This document shows positions 63,042-64,000 of a stretch of DNA of 64,000 bases, one piece after another; positions within the stretch are counted from its first letter, which is position 1; every line of letters starts with the position of its first letter. The DNA is taken from positions 62,001-126,000 of the forward strand of contig CAVXYK010000021.1 of assembly GCA_963765875.1 (NCBI GenBank), given 5' to 3'. A program made the position numbers and the translations under genes. Source of the DNA: JAWKOK01 sp963765875 (lineage in GTDB: Bacteria; Chloroflexota; Anaerolineae; Caldilineales; Caldilineaceae). The notes under the pieces are model-generated. The model was not told the origin of the DNA, searched no databases, and saw only the letters and a program-made list of their open reading frames with translations.

Positions 63042-63290
63042 CTACCCTGTCGTCCCTTTATCCTCATATCGATCCACATATTCGTCGACCAGAGAACGGA
63101 TCATGCGCTGATAGGGCACATGGTATCGTGCCGCCTGTTCCTTGAAGAAGGCGACGCTCTGTTTGCTTAGCGCCAACGTCACCTTGACAGTCTCTTCACG
63201 GGGCGCCAGCTCAGACGGCGGCGGCAGGAAATCGGATACCCAGGTCACCTCACCGACAGGTTCATCACCGTATTCCGTTTTCTCGCTCAT
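63042..63290 (-). CDS. brnA: BrnA-type antitoxin (RHH)
   Basis: An 82-residue antitoxin of the BrnA/CopG class. The start is the ATG at 63290; it overlaps the 3' end of the split toxin gene by 26 bases, as expected for brnT-brnA operons where the toxin comes first. The C-terminal half has the ribbon-helix-helix pattern: ETVKVTLALSKQSVAFFKEQA (beta strand plus helix 1), then YHVPYQRMIRSLVDEYVDR (helix 2). The N-terminal part (DEPVGEVTWVSDFLPPPSEL) contacts the toxin in the family. With brnT interrupted, its expression would depend on read-through or a promoter inside the mobile element. Confidence 0.85.
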   Translation of the reverse strand: MSEKTEYGDEPVGEVTWVSDFLPPPSELAPREETVKVTLALSKQSVAFFKEQAARYHVPYQRMIRSLVDEYVDRYEDKGTTG

Positions 63291-63662
63291 AGTAGCGTCT
63301 CCATTTTCGCCAGATACCCGCTCCAATGATGCGGATCAGGCCTTCTCTGTACGTGAAACGAACCGTCACCACACGTTCATCCACTTTTCCGATGCAGAAC
63401 CAACGCTCTTCATCAGTGCTATGTGACTCTACTGCAAAAAGGGTTCATCTTACAACGGAGGCACGGAGGCAGCACAGAGTTCACAGAGGAAAAGCTCTTT
63501 TGGGGCTATTTATTGTTTTTGCAGTGGAGTCCTATGTTTTTCATCTTGAACAATCAGACGCTGTGCATCAGAGAACGCGTATTGCGCTTCCTCAAATGCG
63601 ATCCCATGAGATACCTGATTCGCATAGTTCTTCCTATCATTCCATTCAAAATTCTGGTTCAT
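63265..63662 (-). pseudogene. brnT: BrnT-type toxin gene interrupted by MITE copy C
   Basis: A BrnT ribonuclease toxin gene split in two. The 5' part (63662-63532) encodes MNQNFEWNDRKNYANQ...SHGIAFEEAQYAFSD...IVQDEKH. The 3' part (63424-63265) continues STDEERWFCIGKV, then RVVTVRFTYREGLIRIIGAG, and ends WRRYYERENGIR. Between them lies a 107-bp element and a 6-bp duplication (ACATAG on this strand). Deleting the element and one duplication restores one open frame of 94 residues, reading DEKHSTDEERW across the joint; the family length is about 90. All expected toxin residues, including the C-terminal R-x-x-Y-E, are kept. As sequenced, translation would stop inside the element, so the toxin should be inactive. 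Confidence 0.9.
63419..63537. mobile_element. MITE copy C (6-bp TSD CTATGT) inside brnT
   Basis: The element is 63425-63531 (107 bp), flanked by exact CTATGT repeats (63419-63424 and 63532-63537). Ends: GACTCTACTGCAAAAAG and, read inward from the right, GACTCCACTGCAAAAA. The interior (ACGGAGGCACGGAGG and CAGAGTTCACAGAGG words) differs from copies A and B. It contains no gene. Confidence 0.88.
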
Positions 63663-63726
63663 GGTCGGGGGACCCACATTTATTTATGTATATTATGCCA
63701 TATTTTTATGCGGACTTCAAGGCGGT

Positions 63727-64000
63727 TCAGTCAATCGGCGTTACATCATGCAGGTATTCGTGATGCAATGTCATGGTCCCAGCCTCGTCTCGTTCGATGA
63801 TATCCACGAAGCCCTTGTCAAAATGAATGTCATCGGCCGTGTACATGTGGCTGGAGCGTACCGTTTGCAGCAAGACGCCGTCCGTGGCTTGAAAGTGGAC
63901 AAAAAGCATCTGAAAACGCTCATGAACTGTTTCGGCTGTGATGCCGTAGAGTGGGCTGCTTTCATCCAGCTTGTGCATGCTTGTCCAGGTCATCATGTAG
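63727..64000 (-). CDS. KirBac-type inward-rectifier potassium channel, C-terminal part (5' end outside window)
   Basis: The reading frame is open to the window's right edge, so only the last 90 or so residues are seen. They match the cytoplasmic beta-sandwich of prokaryotic Kir channels: TWTSMHKLDESSPLYGITAE (the H-x-(I/L)-D-E-x-S-P-L-Y-G signature), then LFVHFQATDGVLLQTVRSSHMYTADDI, FDKGFVDIIE and the terminal HHEYLHDVTPID. This domain gates the pore in response to lipids or ions. The selectivity filter and membrane helices lie beyond the window. The stop is 65 bases from the brnT start; both are on the minus strand. Confidence 0.82.
   Translation of the reverse strand, partial: YMMTWTSMHKLDESSPLYGITAETVHERFQMLFVHFQATDGVLLQTVRSSHMYTADDIHFDKGFVDIIERDEAGTMTLHHEYLHDVTPID

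Overview
The window is a moderately GC-rich bacterial chromosome segment of about 50 genes. Gene content suggests a member of the Chloroflexota, Anaerolineae/Caldilineae-like. The supporting signs are two formylglycine-type sulfatases, a ThuA-like protein, GH38 alpha-mannosidase, large secreted proteins with Ser/Thr/Pro linkers, FemAB-type aminoacyltransferases, a Bacillus-like LexA half-dyad at recA, and intergenic DNA packed with short inverted-repeat elements. This assignment is inference from content; no database search was possible. I saw no rRNA, tRNA, CRISPR array, prophage or transposase gene.

Layout. 1-6.5 kb: the end of a ClC chloride channel, a VOC protein, a Clp-N/site-2-protease fusion, a frameshifted AAC(2')-like acetyltransferase, RidA and a modular secreted protein. 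6.9-13.5 kb: a methyltransferase, a sulfatase and a heterodimeric ABC exporter ending in a clear terminator. 13.8-24 kb: a Phd/RelE toxin-antitoxin pair, a decayed haloacid dehalogenase, an aminoglycoside-phosphotransferase-like kinase, a double SDR, an M28 peptidase, a GH38 mannosidase, a tRNA-dihydrouridine synthase and a PIN toxin-antitoxin pair. 24-34 kb: a metabolic stretch (MFS transporter, acetolactate decarboxylase, acetyltransferase, SDR, ThuA-like protein, ALDH7-type dehydrogenase, arabinose/fucose-isomerase-like protein, sulfatase). 34-38.6 kb: a PstS-like lipoprotein, uppP, tgt and recA.

38.7-50.5 kb: envelope and lipid genes (LPG-synthase-type membrane protein, GT39 and two GT2 glycosyltransferases, a lipoprotein), then pmtA-, pssA- and psd-like genes that together would make phosphatidylserine, phosphatidylethanolamine and methylated derivatives up to phosphatidylcholine. 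These are followed by an SH3/TolB-propeller protein and a VapC-type pair. 50.6-60.3 kb: a minus-strand run of a GT2, a polyprenyl glycosylphosphotransferase, hrcA, grpE, an acetyltransferase, sbcD and sbcC. 60.7-64 kb: a double FemAB protein, a BrnT/BrnA pair whose toxin gene is split by a small mobile element, and the end of a KirBac-type potassium channel.

Two genome-scale features stand out. First, a miniature inverted-repeat element family (ends close to GACTCTACTGCAAAAAG) occurs three times, each copy flanked by an exact 6-bp duplication; one copy sits inside brnT and one inside another repeat. Second, seven genes carry nine single-base frameshifts, some at short homopolymers, although their protein motifs are otherwise intact. 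That pattern fits residual sequencing errors better than gene decay.
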